Source of the DNA: Pseudomonadota bacterium
GTDB lineage: Bacteria > Pseudomonadota > Gammaproteobacteria > Burkholderiales > Gallionellaceae
NCBI GenBank assembly: GCA_021783525.1
Contig: JAJXTT010000085.1
Span: 1-7,250 of the forward strand
Direction of reading: 5' to 3'
DNA: 7,250 nt
Shown here: positions 6,341-7,250 of the stretch, piece by piece
Numbering within the stretch: position 1 is the stretch's first letter
Layout of the letters: every line of letters begins with the position of its first letter
Notes under the pieces: generated by a model
Seen by the model: only the letters and a program-made list of their open reading frames with translations
Database searches by the model: none
Told to the model about the DNA's origin: nothing
Translations under genes and position numbers: made by a program

Positions 6341-7250
6341 ATGGTCGAGCACCACGAATCGAAAGTCATCCGCAACCTCCTTATCGCCCTGCTGGCGCTC
6401 GTATTGGTTCTCGTCATCGGCACGGTGGGCTACCGTATCCTGGGCGGGCCGCAGTACTCCTGGATGGATTGCTTCTACATGACCTTCATAACGATCTCCA
6501 CCATCGGTTATCACGAGGTGGTCGATGTCACGGGGCATGAGTATGGGCGCCTGTTCACCGTATTCGTCGGAATCGCGGGTATCGGTGTTCTGGGTTACGT
6601 GCTATCCACCGTGACGGCATTCATGCTGGAAAGCGATCTCAATATCTCTCGGCGGAGAAAGAAGATGAAATCAAGGATAGGCCAACTGAAGAATCATTAC
6701 ATCGTCTGCGGAGTCGGGCTGGTGGGAACCAATGTAGCACACGATCTGGAGCTGACCGGGCGTCCGTCCGTCATCATCGACAACGACCTCGGCAACATCC
6801 ATCAGTACCTGGCGACCCACCCGGCGCAACTCTATCTGCATGGGGATGCGACAGACAACGACGTGCTGCTGGCAGCCGGAGTGACCGGCGCCAAGGGTGT
6901 GTTTGCCGTGGCACACGATGACAGTGCCAATCTCGTCATCAGTCTGAGCGCCAAACAACTCAATCCGAAAGTGCGTGTGGTGGCGCGCTGCCATGCGCCC
7001 AAAAACGCGGAAAAGACGCGGCGCGCAGGGGCGGACGAAGTCATTTCGCCGGACTTCAGCGGAGGCTTGCGCATCGTTTCCGCCATGGTGCGACCAAACG
7101 TGATGAATTTCCTCGACGAGATGTTGAAATCCGACAGCAAGCTGCGCATGGAAGAAATCGTGATTCCGGATAGCCTGTCCGGCAAGCCTTTGAGCGTGCT
7201 GTATCACAGCAACAAGGACTGTATGGTGCTTGCCCTTCAGCGCGAGGAAA
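6341..7250 (+). CDS. Two-TM potassium channel with RCK/TrkA domain (partial, C-terminus outside window)
   Basis: 303 codons are visible with no stop before the window edge. The N-terminus carries a short charged stretch, TM1 (about 11-30), a pore helix and filter (about 44-58) and TM2 (about 71-96), then a basic linker (SRRRKKMK). A Rossmann-type RCK_N (TrkA-N) domain follows (about 118-240) with the nucleotide-binding 'GVGLVG' (124-129) and an acidic strand end 'VIIDND' (144-149). After 'RIVSAMVRPNVMNFLDEM' a TrkA-C-like segment starts near 268 and is cut off. The layout matches MthK/Kch-like ligand-gated K+ channels of the inner membrane. The filter reads TISTIGYHEV: the last glycine of TVGYG is H58 (CAC at 6512-6514). 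Its substrate is therefore K+ by family, not proven. It starts one base after def, so it is probably co-expressed with it. Confidence 0.92.
   Translation, partial: MVEHHESKVIRNLLIALLALVLVLVIGTVGYRILGGPQYSWMDCFYMTFITISTIGYHEVVDVTGHEYGRLFTVFVGIAGIGVLGYVLSTVTAFMLESDLNISRRRKKMKSRIGQLKNHYIVCGVGLVGTNVAHDLELTGRPSVIIDNDLGNIHQYLATHPAQLYLHGDATDNDVLLAAGVTGAKGVFAVAHDDSANLVISLSAKQLNPKVRVVARCHAPKNAEKTRRAGADEVISPDFSGGLRIVSAMVRPNVMNFLDEMLKSDSKLRMEEIVIPDSLSGKPLSVLYHSNKDCMVLALQREE

Overview
This window looks like a piece of a betaproteobacterial chromosome of moderately high GC. The main evidence is the zipA-ligA pair, the beta-type ZipA with a structured middle region, the LigA 'PMLSIRTETDTE' variant, and a nucleoside phosphorylase closest to the methylthioinosine type known from Pseudomonas. 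A Nitrosomonadales/Gallionellaceae-like host is my best guess, from family resemblance only; nothing here proves a genus. I found no insertion sequence, CRISPR array, rRNA or tRNA gene.

Layout: positions 1-282 carry the N-terminal 94 codons of a response regulator on the minus strand, running off the left edge. Positions 283-559 are a divergent non-coding region with three hairpin-forming stretches and a weak candidate promoter for the rightward genes. From 560 to the right edge seven genes lie head to tail on the plus strand with almost no space between them: zipA (cell division), ligA (NAD-dependent DNA ligase), galU (UDP-glucose pyrophosphorylase), a hypoxanthine-guanine phosphoribosyltransferase, an S-methyl-5'-thioinosine/5'-methylthioadenosine phosphorylase-family protein, a peptide deformylase, and a two-TM potassium channel with a cytoplasmic RCK/TrkA domain that runs off the right edge.

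The junctions are 1-nt overlap, 2-nt gap, 4-nt overlap, 1-nt gap, 11-nt overlap and 1-nt gap, so the seven genes are very probably one transcript with translational coupling. Functionally it is a mixed housekeeping operon. The clearest internal logic is between the phosphorylase, which can release hypoxanthine from methylthioinosine, and the adjacent phosphoribosyltransferase, which would turn that hypoxanthine into IMP. The most unusual single feature is the channel's selectivity filter, which reads TIGYH where TVGYG is expected. I do not see a clearly undescribed multi-gene system; the best leads are the altered filter, the purine-salvage pair and the structured divergent intergenic region.
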